Shown here: one piece after another, positions 50,102 to 57,282 of the stretch | How the letters are laid out: the number at the start of each line of letters is the position of its first letter | How positions within the stretch are numbered: position 1 is the stretch's first letter | Source of the DNA: Isoptericola jiangsuensis | GTDB taxonomy: Bacteria; Actinomycetota; Actinomycetes; Actinomycetales; Cellulomonadaceae | DNA: 64,000 bases | Direction: 5' to 3' | NCBI RefSeq assembly: GCF_002563715.1 | Contig: NZ_PDJJ01000001.1 | Span: forward strand, 2,108,001-2,172,000 | Position numbers and translations under genes: made by a program | Notes under the pieces: model-generated | Told to the model about the DNA's origin: nothing | Database searches by the model: none | What the model saw: only the letters and a program-made list of their open reading frames with translations

Positions 50102-50397
50102 CGGCGCTCCTCACGTCGGGCCCCGGGCGGCTCGGTACACCGCGACACCGGGACGCGCGGACCCTATCAGCGACATATGACACATCTGCGCCCACGGCAC
50201 CCAGAACGGACATCGCGGGGCGACGCGGCGGGAGGTGGACGCCACCGCTCCCCGGCTGGTCGCGCGACGGGTCGTCCCCCGGGATCCTCCGCACGGACAC
50301 CCTGCGGTCCTCCGGCGCGGCTCGCCGACGCCCGAGCCCGGGCGGGCGAAGATCGTCCCAGGGGCGGCACGGCGCCGTCCCGCGATGGAGGTGGACG
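50102..50397. other. Longest intergenic gap (296 bases), promoter region
   Basis: Divergent gap between the TPR-like gene and the DUF1330-like gene. On the minus strand TAGGGT (50162-50167) is a possible -10 box. Around 50172-50183 is a less GC-rich stretch including CATATG. I see no terminator, RNA gene or credible short coding region. Confidence 0.35.
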
Positions 50398-50709
50398 ATG
50401 GCGATCACCCTGTGCGTGCTGCTCTGGGCGGCCGAGGGCGAGGGCGAGACGCTCGCCGCGTACGAGTCGGAGGCGCTGACGCTGGTGCCGAGGCACGGGG
50501 GGCGTGTGCTGCAGCGGGTGACCAACGTGGCGCACACAGACGACGCGGCGCACGGCGGCGTGCAGCCCACCGAGGTGCAGATCATCGAGATGCCCGACGA
50601 GGACGCCCTGGCCGCGTACATCGCCGACCCGGACCGGGTGGGCCGGGTGGAGGTCCGCGACCGCGCCGTCGCCCGCACCGAGATCCTGCGGGTGCGGCCC
50701 GTCGACTGA
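50398..50709 (+). CDS. DUF1330-like small alpha/beta-barrel protein
   Basis: A 103-residue protein: ITLCVLLWAAEGEGETLAAY, TLVPRHGGRVLQRVTNVAH, VQIIEMPDEDALAAYIADPD. This resembles the ferredoxin-like dimeric barrel of DUF1330 and related proteins. GGAGG lies eight bases upstream of the ATG, just inside the short leader. No partner. Function unknown. Confidence 0.65.
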   Translation: MAITLCVLLWAAEGEGETLAAYESEALTLVPRHGGRVLQRVTNVAHTDDAAHGGVQPTEVQIIEMPDEDALAAYIADPDRVGRVEVRDRAVARTEILRVRPVD

Positions 50710-50736
50710 GAACGGGCACCGACGCCCGGTCGCGGC

Positions 50737-52893
50737 TCAGAACAGGGTCGGGCCGCGACCGGGCACGGGCGGCGGCTCCCCCGCGGCCGACGGCTCGACG
50801 ACGGAGCCCGCCGGGTAGTCGCCGTCGTCGTGGGGCCGCAGGTCGTCGGTGTGGCGGCCGGTCGCCCCGGATCGGGCGCGATGCCCGGAGCGCGCGAACC
50901 CTCGTTCCTCGAGCAGGGGCTGCACCCGCTCCCACAGCCAGTCGCGATATCCGGTCAGCGGGTACGTGCCGCGCGTGAACACCCGGCCGTACCCGTCGAC
51001 GAGGTGCGGGTGGTCCCGGGCGAGCCACTGGAGGTACCACTCGCGGGTGCCCGGCTTGAGGTGGAGCGGCACCACGGTGACCCCGGAGGCACCGGCGTCG
51101 GCAATGTCGTCGAGCAGCCGGCGCAGGTGGTCGCGGGAGTCCGTCAGCCACGGCAGCACGGGCGCGACCATGACCCCGCAGGGCAGCCCCGCCTCCCGCA
51201 CGGCACGCACCAGCGCGAGCCTCGCCCGTGGTGTCGGCGTCCCCGGCTCGACCGCCTGCTGGAGCTCCTCGTCGGCGAAGGCGAGCGACACCCCGAGCCC
51301 GATCTCCACCCGCTGCGACGCCTCCACCAGCAGCGGCAGGTCCCGGCGCAGCAGCGTCCCCTTGGTGAGGATCGAGAACGGCGTGCCGGAGTCCGCGAGC
51401 GCCCCGATGATCCCCGGCATGAGCCGGTAGCGTCCCTCCGCCCGCTGGTACGGGTCGGTGTTGGTGCCGAGAGCGACGGGCTCGCGTCGCCACGACGGAC
51501 GGGAGAGCTCCGCGCGCAGCACCTGGTCGACGTTCGTCTTGACGACGACCTGGGAGTCGAAGTCCGCCCCCGCGTCCAGGTCGAGGTACTGGTGGGTCGG
51601 GCGGGCGAAGCAGTTGTGCGCGATCACTCCGTTGGCGATGAAGTCGCCGGTACCGGTCGTGATGTCCACCATCTCCTCGGTCCGGTGGAGGTCCTCGATG
51701 GACGCCACGCCCAGATCCGTCGTCGATTTCACCGAGGTTCCCTGAACGGCGAGGTTTCGCGAGATGGCGGGCCGTGCCAGGCGGAAGAACCGCTGCCGCG
51801 CCGGCAGTCCACCGGTCACGCGCACGACGGCGACACCGTTCGGTCGAGGCGGCTCGAGGACATGTGTCACTCCCAGGCGCACCATCGCCCGACAGATCTG
51901 GTCGAGAATCTCGCGGTCCTTGTTGGAGATCCGCAGGACTCCGCGCGCGCAGGACCCTTCCGCGTCGAAGATGCCGCCGAGGAACCCTCGGTACCACTCG
52001 TCGGTGGGAGCGTCCGGCCAGTCGATCAACGCGTTGATGCGCGCGAAGTCCGCGCGGCGCCCGCTGTGCAGCGCGGTCATGCTTCGACGGGTCGGGCTCG
52101 CCGGGGCGAAGGCGCGGCGACGGACGACGATCCCCTCCGCCTCGAGGTAGTCGGCCGACCGGTCGAGGACCTCGTCGTCGGCCAGAGCGAGCCGGAACAT
52201 CGTGACACGGCAGGTCCCGCCCGACTTCCTCGGATACGTTCCGTCGAACAGCATGGCGTCCCCCCGGAGCATCCCGGTCAGATAGCCGCGCCGATAGTCG
52301 GGCCCGTGCGTTCCGTGGACGACCGGAGGGAGCCCGCTCGACCCGAAGCCCATCAACGAGTCGTTCCCGGTCAGGTACGGACGCCGGCCCGCACCGGGGG
52401 GCGCGGGCCGGAGGTGCTTCCAGCCGCGACCCCGGGCGAGGAACCGGTGGTCGTCGCTCGCGACGATCACGGTGCCGTCGCGGAGCGTCAGCCGGTGCGC
52501 CGGCTTCCTGGACCTCCAGGTCGCCTCCACGGTGGTCGTGACGTAACGCCGATATCGCCCTTCGCGTCGGGTACCGACGATCTCGTCACCGACGACGATC
52601 TCGCCGATGGGCTTCTGACGCCCGTCGGCCATCAGCACCAACGTGGTGGGCGACACGCAGTAGGCACACGCATGGCTGCATCCGCGGTAGGGGTTCACCG
52701 TCCACCGGAACGGCATCCGGGACGCCTCGGGCACCTTGGACAGCGCGCTCCTGGCGTGCACCTCGTGGAAGGTGACCCCGGCGAACTCCGGGGTGGTGAC
52801 GCTGCGGACGAGCCCGAGGCGGGCGAGACCCGCCCGTTCGAGGCCGGGCAGGGCGCCGTCGTCAGCGCTGAGCGCCTGCCCGTCCCATCTCAT
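50737..52893 (-). CDS. Intein-containing Rv2578c-family radical SAM protein
   Basis: A 718-residue precursor; the host protein is 369 residues after removal of a 349-residue intein. The host belongs to the SplB-like radical SAM group conserved in actinobacteria as Rv2578c. The iron-sulfur motif CX3CX2C is made by Cys72 and Cys76 and the extein cysteine that directly follows the intein (residue 428). Other host motifs are ALGTNTDPYQRAEGRYRLM, SILTKGTLLRRDLPLL and LHLKPGTREWYLQWLARDHP. ATG 52893 overlaps the upstream papain-like gene by four bases, but it also has its own SOS-type promoter, so DNA damage probably induces it. Substrate unknown. Confidence 0.92.
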   Translation of the reverse strand: MRWDGQALSADDGALPGLERAGLARLGLVRSVTTPEFAGVTFHEVHARSALSKVPEASRMPFRWTVNPYRGCSHACAYCVSPTTLVLMADGRQKPIGEIVVGDEIVGTRREGRYRRYVTTTVEATWRSRKPAHRLTLRDGTVIVASDDHRFLARGRGWKHLRPAPPGAGRRPYLTGNDSLMGFGSSGLPPVVHGTHGPDYRRGYLTGMLRGDAMLFDGTYPRKSGGTCRVTMFRLALADDEVLDRSADYLEAEGIVVRRRAFAPASPTRRSMTALHSGRRADFARINALIDWPDAPTDEWYRGFLGGIFDAEGSCARGVLRISNKDREILDQICRAMVRLGVTHVLEPPRPNGVAVVRVTGGLPARQRFFRLARPAISRNLAVQGTSVKSTTDLGVASIEDLHRTEEMVDITTGTGDFIANGVIAHNCFARPTHQYLDLDAGADFDSQVVVKTNVDQVLRAELSRPSWRREPVALGTNTDPYQRAEGRYRLMPGIIGALADSGTPFSILTKGTLLRRDLPLLVEASQRVEIGLGVSLAFADEELQQAVEPGTPTPRARLALVRAVREAGLPCGVMVAPVLPWLTDSRDHLRRLLDDIADAGASGVTVVPLHLKPGTREWYLQWLARDHPHLVDGYGRVFTRGTYPLTGYRDWLWERVQPLLEERGFARSGHRARSGATGRHTDDLRPHDDGDYPAGSVVEPSAAGEPPPVPGRGPTLF
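51613..52659 (-). mobile_element. Intein with LAGLIDADG homing endonuclease domain
   Basis: A 349-residue intein. Block A begins at Cys1 (CVSPTTLVLMADG), block B has ASDDHRF (Ser in place of the usual Thr, with the His kept), and the end is ITTGTGDFIANG then VIAHN followed by an extein Cys. Two endonuclease helices are present: LTGMLRGDA (residues 127-135) and FLGGIFDAEG (226-235), both with their acidic residues kept, so homing may be active. Its insertion point is directly before the third cysteine codon of the radical SAM motif. One 60-base stretch (51721-51780) has about 65% GC, lower than most of the window. Confidence 0.88.
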
Positions 52894-53492
52894 GCCGCTA
52901 TTCGAACACCCGTTCGATCGACTGTCAACGCCGCGTCGACGGCTCGGGCACCCGCTCCCCCGTCGGGGCGCTCCGGCGCGTACTGCTTGAGGTCGCCCTC
53001 GAACAGCACGGCGCCGGGCACGTCGCGCAGCGTCTGCGGGCGGACCTCCCAGCGCGGGACGCCGAGGTCGCACACACCCGCGTGGCGCAGCACGTGGTAG
53101 ACGAACTCGGAGCAGAAGTACCGGTTGCCGTCCTCCGTGCCGCGCCCGACGAGGCCCCGCAGCAGACCGGGCGTGTTGTACGAGTAGGTGTGGCCGTCGA
53201 GGAGGAACCGGCCGATCTCCGCGCCGACGGCGTCCCGCTGGCCGTCCGTGGCGGGCACCTCGAGGACGAGGCCGGGCAGGGTGTCCATGGAGCGGTAGAC
53301 GTCGTCGTCGAGCCGTTCCCGCTTGAAGCAGCCGACGAACGGGTTGCGGGCACGGCGGCGACCGAAGCTGAACATGAGGTCGAGGGTCGGGTCGAGCGCG
53401 AGGGCCGCGTGCGTGTAGTCGTCGCCCGTCGCGATGCGGATCGTCCGGGACAGGACCGTGCTGCTGCGGGACAGGACGACGTAGACGCTCAT
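52890..53492 (-). CDS. YiiX-like permuted papain-fold amidase/peptidase
   Basis: A 200-residue protein. The N-terminal His (GDDYTHAALAL, His28) precedes the Cys (YFCSEFVYHVLRHAG, Cys127), the circularly permuted order of the YiiX/NlpC-P60-like group, which hydrolyse amide or thioester bonds. It has no signal peptide. TACGGT lies seven bases before the ATG. The gene overlaps the radical SAM gene by four bases, and its last 13 codons contain that gene's promoter and SOS box. Confidence 0.7.
   Translation of the reverse strand: MSVYVVLSRSSTVLSRTIRIATGDDYTHAALALDPTLDLMFSFGRRRARNPFVGCFKRERLDDDVYRSMDTLPGLVLEVPATDGQRDAVGAEIGRFLLDGHTYSYNTPGLLRGLVGRGTEDGNRYFCSEFVYHVLRHAGVCDLGVPRWEVRPQTLRDVPGAVLFEGDLKQYAPERPDGGAGARAVDAALTVDRTGVRIAA
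52900..52928 (-). promoter_or_regulatory. SOS-controlled promoter of the radical SAM gene, leaderless
   Basis: TTGACA, a perfect -35 box (52923-52928), a 17-base spacer, and TCGAAT as -10 (52900-52905), ending six bases before the ATG at 52893. The transcript should be leaderless. The whole promoter lies inside the 3' end of the upstream coding sequence. Confidence 0.75.
52902..52917. promoter_or_regulatory. LexA SOS box, perfect palindrome
   Basis: TCGAAC, four bases, GTTCGA: the full mycobacterial/actinobacterial LexA consensus. It covers the -10 box and most of the spacer of the radical SAM promoter, so bound LexA would exclude RNA polymerase. In M. tuberculosis the same gene (Rv2578c) is also part of the LexA regulon. 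Confidence 0.85.
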
Positions 53493-53499
53493 GCGCCCG

Positions 53500-53505
53500 A
53501 CCGTA
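53500..53505 (-). promoter_or_regulatory. Candidate -10 box of leaderless papain-like gene
   Basis: TACGGT ends seven bases before the ATG at 53492, with no Shine-Dalgarno sequence between. Confidence 0.45.
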
Positions 53506-53530
53506 GCGGTTCGCGGACCACGTCCGTGCA

Positions 53531-53567
53531 GGTCACCGTGAAGATCAGGGGGATCTTCAGGGTGACC
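53531..53567. repeat. 16-bp inverted repeat in a divergent promoter region
   Basis: Arms 53531-53546 (GGTCACCGTGAAGATC) and 53552-53567 are complementary except for one G-G pair, with a five-base loop. It lies between two divergent starts (53492 and 53688), so it could be an operator for either gene or a structured RNA leader of the VOC gene. Confidence 0.6.
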
Positions 53568-53687
53568 TCCGGTACCCGGCGGGGGTGTCCCCGAGGGTCT
53601 CCGGGTCCACCGGCCGATGAGTCCGGCGTGCCCGGCAGGTCGCTGCTGGTGTCCCGGCGGCACGCGCCGGGCACGAAGGAGGCCACC

Positions 53688-54071
53688 GTGATCACCGTCC
53701 AGCAGGCGTTCAGCAGCTTCAGCGTCGACGACCTCGACGCGGCGGAGGCGTTCTACCGGGACGTGCTCGGGCTCGACGTCCGGCGCACGCCGATGGGCCT
53801 GGAGCTCGACGTCACGGGTGGCACGCCCGTGTTCGTCTACCCCAAGGGCCCGGCGCACGCGCCGGCCAGCCACACCGTGCTCAACCTCGTCGTCGCCGAC
53901 GTCGGCGCGGCGGCGCGCGACCTCGCCGGGCGCGGCGTCACGCTGGAGCGCTACCCCGGGACGCCGCACGACGCCGACGGCGTGGTGCGCAGCGACGACC
54001 CGTCGCAGGGACCCACCATCGGGTGGCTGCTCGACCCGGCCGGCAACACGGTCGCGCTGATCGAGGCGTGA
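53688..54071 (+). CDS. VOC-family (glyoxalase/bleomycin resistance-like) protein
   Basis: A 127-residue vicinal-oxygen-chelate fold protein with two beta-alpha-beta-beta-beta units: FSSFSVDDLDAAEAFYRDVL with GLDVRRTPMGLELDV, then HTVLNLVVADVGAAARDLA, and the closing IGWLLDPAGNTVALIEA. Only some metal ligands are apparent (Glu in the last motif), so it may be a binding protein. AAGGAGG lies five bases before GTG 53688. The upstream gap holds the 16-bp inverted repeat. It converges on hisS. Confidence 0.85.
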   Translation: MITVQQAFSSFSVDDLDAAEAFYRDVLGLDVRRTPMGLELDVTGGTPVFVYPKGPAHAPASHTVLNLVVADVGAAARDLAGRGVTLERYPGTPHDADGVVRSDDPSQGPTIGWLLDPAGNTVALIEA

Positions 54072-54131
54072 CGACGTCGGCCCGCCCGCCGGTCGGTGCG
54101 GGGCGCGGGACGCCGCCGTCGGGACCGGGAC

Positions 54132-55529
54132 TCAGCCGGCGGCGGGGACGACCCGCGGCCACAGGTCGGCCGCGGGCGGCTCCCACGCGCCGGCGTCGGC
54201 GTCGACCTGCTCGCCCGAGCGGATGTCCTTGACCTGGTCGGGGCCGGTCGCGCCGTCCTCGCCGGTGGCGCCGAGGAACCACACGAACGGGATGCCGCGG
54301 CGGTCGGCGTACCGGATCTGCTTGCCGAACCTCGCGGCGGTGGGCGCGACGTCGGCCGGGATCCCGCGGGCGCGCAGCGCCGCGGCGACGGCGTCGGAGC
54401 GGTCGCGGGACTCCTCGTCGAGCACGGCCACGAGGACCGCGGTGGGGACGCCGCGGGTCGCGGCGACGAGGCCGGCGGACAGCAGGCGCGACACGAGGCG
54501 GGACACACCGATGGACAGGCCCACGCCCGGGTAGGTGTTCTTCCCGTCCGAGGCGAGGGTGTCGTAGCGGCCGCCCGAGCAGATCGAGCCGAGCTGCTCG
54601 TGCCCCACCAGGACCGTCTCGTAGACCGAGCCCGTGTAGTAGTCGAGGCCGCGGGCGATCTTGAGGTCCGCCACGACGACGCCCGGCGCGCGGCGGGCCG
54701 CCGCCTCGACGAGGGCGCCGAGCTCGGCCAGGCCGGTCTCCAGCAGCTCGGTGCCGGCACCGTACGAGACCGCGAGCGCCCGCACCCGGTCGATCACGGT
54801 GGCGTCGGAGCCGGAGATCGCGGCGAGCTCGAGGCAGGCCCTCGCCTGCTCGGCGGTGGCGCCCTGCTCGGCGACGAGGAGCGCGGCCACGGCGTCGGCG
54901 CCGATCTTGTCGAGCTTGTCGACCTGGCGCAGCACGCCCTCGACGTCGTCGAGGCCGAGGCCGCGGTAGAAGCCCTCGGCGACCTTGCGGTTGTTGACGA
55001 GGATGCGGACCTCGGGGACACCGATCTCGCGCAGCGCGCCGAGCGCCTCGGCCATGACCAGCGGCAGCTCGACCTCGAAGTGGTACGGCAGGTCGCCGGC
55101 GCCGACGACGTCGATGTCGGCCTGCGCGAACTCGCGGAAGCGGCCGTCCTGGGGGCGCTCGCCGCGCCACACCTTCTGGATCTGGAAGCGCTTGAAGGGG
55201 AAGGCGAGGCGGCCGGCGTTCTCCAGCACGTAGCGGGCGAACGGCACGGTGAGGTCGAAGTGCAGGCCGAGCTGCTTGTCGCCCCTGTCCGACGACGCGG
55301 CACCTGCGGCGTCGTCGGTCTCGTCGTGGAGGCGGCGCAGGACGTACACCTCCTTGGAGGTCTCCCCCTTGCGCAGCAGCTGGTCGAGGGGTTCGACGGC
55401 GCGGGTCTCGATGCCCGCGAACCCGTGCAGCTCGAAGGTGCGGCGCAGCACGTCGAGCACGTGCTGCTCGACGATGCGCCCGTCGGGCAGCCATTCGGGG
55501 AATCCGGAGAGCGGGGTGACGCGAGCCAT
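54132..55529 (-). CDS. hisS: Histidyl-tRNA synthetase
   Basis: A 465-residue class II synthetase. Motif 1 region RRTFELHGFAGIETRAVEPL, motif 2 FPFKRFQIQKVWRGERPQDG with RFREFAQADIDV, and the histidine-binding ARGLDYYTGSVYETV are all present; the anticodon-binding domain has AALRARGIPADVAP. It is a little longer than the common 420-430 residues at its C-terminal tail. It precedes no other minus-strand gene directly; the MBL hydrolase is upstream. Confidence 0.96.
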   Translation of the reverse strand: MARVTPLSGFPEWLPDGRIVEQHVLDVLRRTFELHGFAGIETRAVEPLDQLLRKGETSKEVYVLRRLHDETDDAAGAASSDRGDKQLGLHFDLTVPFARYVLENAGRLAFPFKRFQIQKVWRGERPQDGRFREFAQADIDVVGAGDLPYHFEVELPLVMAEALGALREIGVPEVRILVNNRKVAEGFYRGLGLDDVEGVLRQVDKLDKIGADAVAALLVAEQGATAEQARACLELAAISGSDATVIDRVRALAVSYGAGTELLETGLAELGALVEAAARRAPGVVVADLKIARGLDYYTGSVYETVLVGHEQLGSICSGGRYDTLASDGKNTYPGVGLSIGVSRLVSRLLSAGLVAATRGVPTAVLVAVLDEESRDRSDAVAAALRARGIPADVAPTAARFGKQIRYADRRGIPFVWFLGATGEDGATGPDQVKDIRSGEQVDADAGAWEPPAADLWPRVVPAAG

Positions 55530-55589
55530 GGGTGAGATCTTCCCAGATCCTGGCGGTGCCCGTGGACGCGGCCGCGCGTCCGGGACGCG

Positions 55590-56339
55590 TCAGCGGGGCA
55601 GGAAGGGGTTGGTCGCGAGCTCGCGCGCCACGGTGCTGGTGGGTCCGTGGCCGGGCAGGACGACGTGCCGGGGCGGCAGGGCGGGGACGACGTCGCGCAG
55701 CGTGGCGAGCATCGCCTCGACGTCGGCGCCGGGCAGGTCGGTGCGGCCCACGCCGCCGGCGAACAGCACGTCACCGGTGAGGACGACGCCGGTGACCTCG
55801 GCGTCGGCGTCGGCGGCTGCCGGACCGTCCAGGAGGTAGAGGGTGGAGCCCTCGGTGTGGCCGGGCGCGTGCAGGGCGCGCAGGCGCACGTCGCCGGCGG
55901 TGAGGTCGGTGACGGCGCCGTCGAAGGGCTCGACGCGCCCCGGCGCCCGGAAGTCCCGCGGCGTGACGCCGTAGGCGTCGAGGGCCTCGACGAGGGCCTC
56001 GCTCACGCTCGCGGCGGGTGCGTCGAGCGCGGCGCCGAGGCCGATGGTGCCGAACGGGTCGGCGACGCGGTAGGCGTCCGCGGCGTGCAGGCGCAGGGGG
56101 ACGTCGTAGCGGTCGCAGAGCTCGGCGGCGTCCCACGTGTGGTCGACGTGGCCGTGCGTGACCAGCACCGCGCGCGGCACGAGACCCTGGTCGCTGACGA
56201 GGCGGTCGACCTGCCCGGCGGTGCCGGCGCCCGGGTCGACGACGACGCAGTCGCGCCTGCCGTCGTCATGAGCCTGCGCGGCCACGACGACGCAGCAGTT
56301 GGTGCCGAACACCGGGGCGACCACGACGTGCACGTCCAT
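55590..56339 (-). CDS. Metallo-beta-lactamase-fold hydrolase (glyoxalase II-like)
   Basis: A 249-residue binuclear zinc hydrolase. The signature VTHGHVDH gives His62, His64, Asp66 and His67; further ligands are in HAPGHTEGSTLYLL and VLTGDVLFAGGVGRTDL, and the terminal PGHGPTSTV. Its place next to hisS corresponds to Rv2581c of M. tuberculosis, also glyoxalase II-like. TACGGT lies six bases before the ATG. The thioester substrate is inferred only. Confidence 0.93.
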   Translation of the reverse strand: MDVHVVVAPVFGTNCCVVVAAQAHDDGRRDCVVVDPGAGTAGQVDRLVSDQGLVPRAVLVTHGHVDHTWDAAELCDRYDVPLRLHAADAYRVADPFGTIGLGAALDAPAASVSEALVEALDAYGVTPRDFRAPGRVEPFDGAVTDLTAGDVRLRALHAPGHTEGSTLYLLDGPAAADADAEVTGVVLTGDVLFAGGVGRTDLPGADVEAMLATLRDVVPALPPRHVVLPGHGPTSTVARELATNPFLPR

Positions 56340-56345
56340 GGCGCC

Positions 56346-56351
56346 ACCGTA
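56346..56351 (-). promoter_or_regulatory. Candidate -10 box of leaderless MBL hydrolase
   Basis: TACGGT ends six bases before the ATG at 56339. No Shine-Dalgarno sequence is seen. Confidence 0.45.
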
Positions 56352-56484
56352 GCCGTTCGGGCACCCCGGGCGGGACGTCGCCCGCGCCGTCGGGCCGTTC
56401 GGGCGGTTCCGCGGTGATCCGAGCCCTAGACTGTCGCAGGCGCACGGATTCGTGCGCGTGACGATCCGGGGAGGACGACCGACG

Positions 56485-57282
56485 GTGGCGCCCAGCAAGC
56501 GTGAGCGCGAGTACGCCCGCAAGCGGCAGGCGAAGTGGGACGAGCGACGACGGACGAAGCAGGAGCGCACGCGTCGCGTCGGCGTGATCGTGGCGATCCT
56601 CGCGATCCTCGCCCTCGTCGCCGGCGGCGCGGTCGCCATCGGCCTCGCCTCGGGCGACGACCCGCAGCCCGGCGCGACGACGGCGTCGACCGCCCCGGCG
56701 GGCGCGTGCCCGGCCGGCGCGACCGAGGCCCGCCCGGGCGGCGGCTCCGCACCGGACCCGTCGGCGGCCGAGGACCGCGCCTGGACCGTCGCCCTCGACC
56801 TGTGCGTCGACGGCACGACGGACACGATCGAGCTCGAGCTCGACGGCGCGGACGCGCCGCAGGCGGTCGCCAGCTTCGTGTCCCTGGCGCAGGACGGCTA
56901 CTTCGACGGCACCCAGTGCCACCGGCTCACCACGCAGGGCATCCACGTCCTGCAGTGCGGTGACCCGACGGCGACCGGCACGGGCGGCCCGGGGTACTCC
57001 TTCGGGCCCGTGGAGAACGCGCCCGCCGACGACGTCTACCCCGCGGGGACCCTCGCCATGGCGCGCCAGGGCGGCAACGCCGAGTCGATGGGTTCCCAGT
57101 TCTTCCTCGTGTACGAGGACTCGACCATCCCGTCCGACGCAGCCGGCGGGTACACGGTGTTCGGCACCGTGACGTCCGGCCTGGACACGATCCAGGCAGT
57201 CGCTGACGCGGGCACGATCGACGGTTCCGGTGACGGTTCCCCGATCAGCCCCGTCATCATCGAAGGAGTGGAGACCCAGTGA
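56485..57282 (+). CDS. ppiB: Membrane-anchored cyclophilin-type peptidyl-prolyl isomerase
   Basis: A 265-residue protein. A very basic cytoplasmic N-terminus (about 30 residues, SKREREYARKRQ) leads to one transmembrane helix (VGVIVAILAILALVAGGAVA, residues 32-51). After a flexible linker comes a cyclophilin domain: ASFVSLAQDGYFDGTQCHRL, LAMARQGGNAESMGSQFFLV, VFGTVTSGLDTIQAVAD. The catalytic Arg in the usual FHRV motif reads CHRL, with the Arg kept. It should fold periplasmic or envelope proteins. GTG 56485 has GGGGAGG upstream. Rv2582 (ppiB) occupies this position in M. tuberculosis. Confidence 0.9.
   Translation: MAPSKREREYARKRQAKWDERRRTKQERTRRVGVIVAILAILALVAGGAVAIGLASGDDPQPGATTASTAPAGACPAGATEARPGGGSAPDPSAAEDRAWTVALDLCVDGTTDTIELELDGADAPQAVASFVSLAQDGYFDGTQCHRLTTQGIHVLQCGDPTATGTGGPGYSFGPVENAPADDVYPAGTLAMARQGGNAESMGSQFFLVYEDSTIPSDAAGGYTVFGTVTSGLDTIQAVADAGTIDGSGDGSPISPVIIEGVETQ

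Noticed and set aside
50172-50183. Less GC-rich CATATG-containing sequence as an operator
   Set aside because: The dyad is too short and is not matched by a clear partner element; it is consistent with chance in an intergenic gap.
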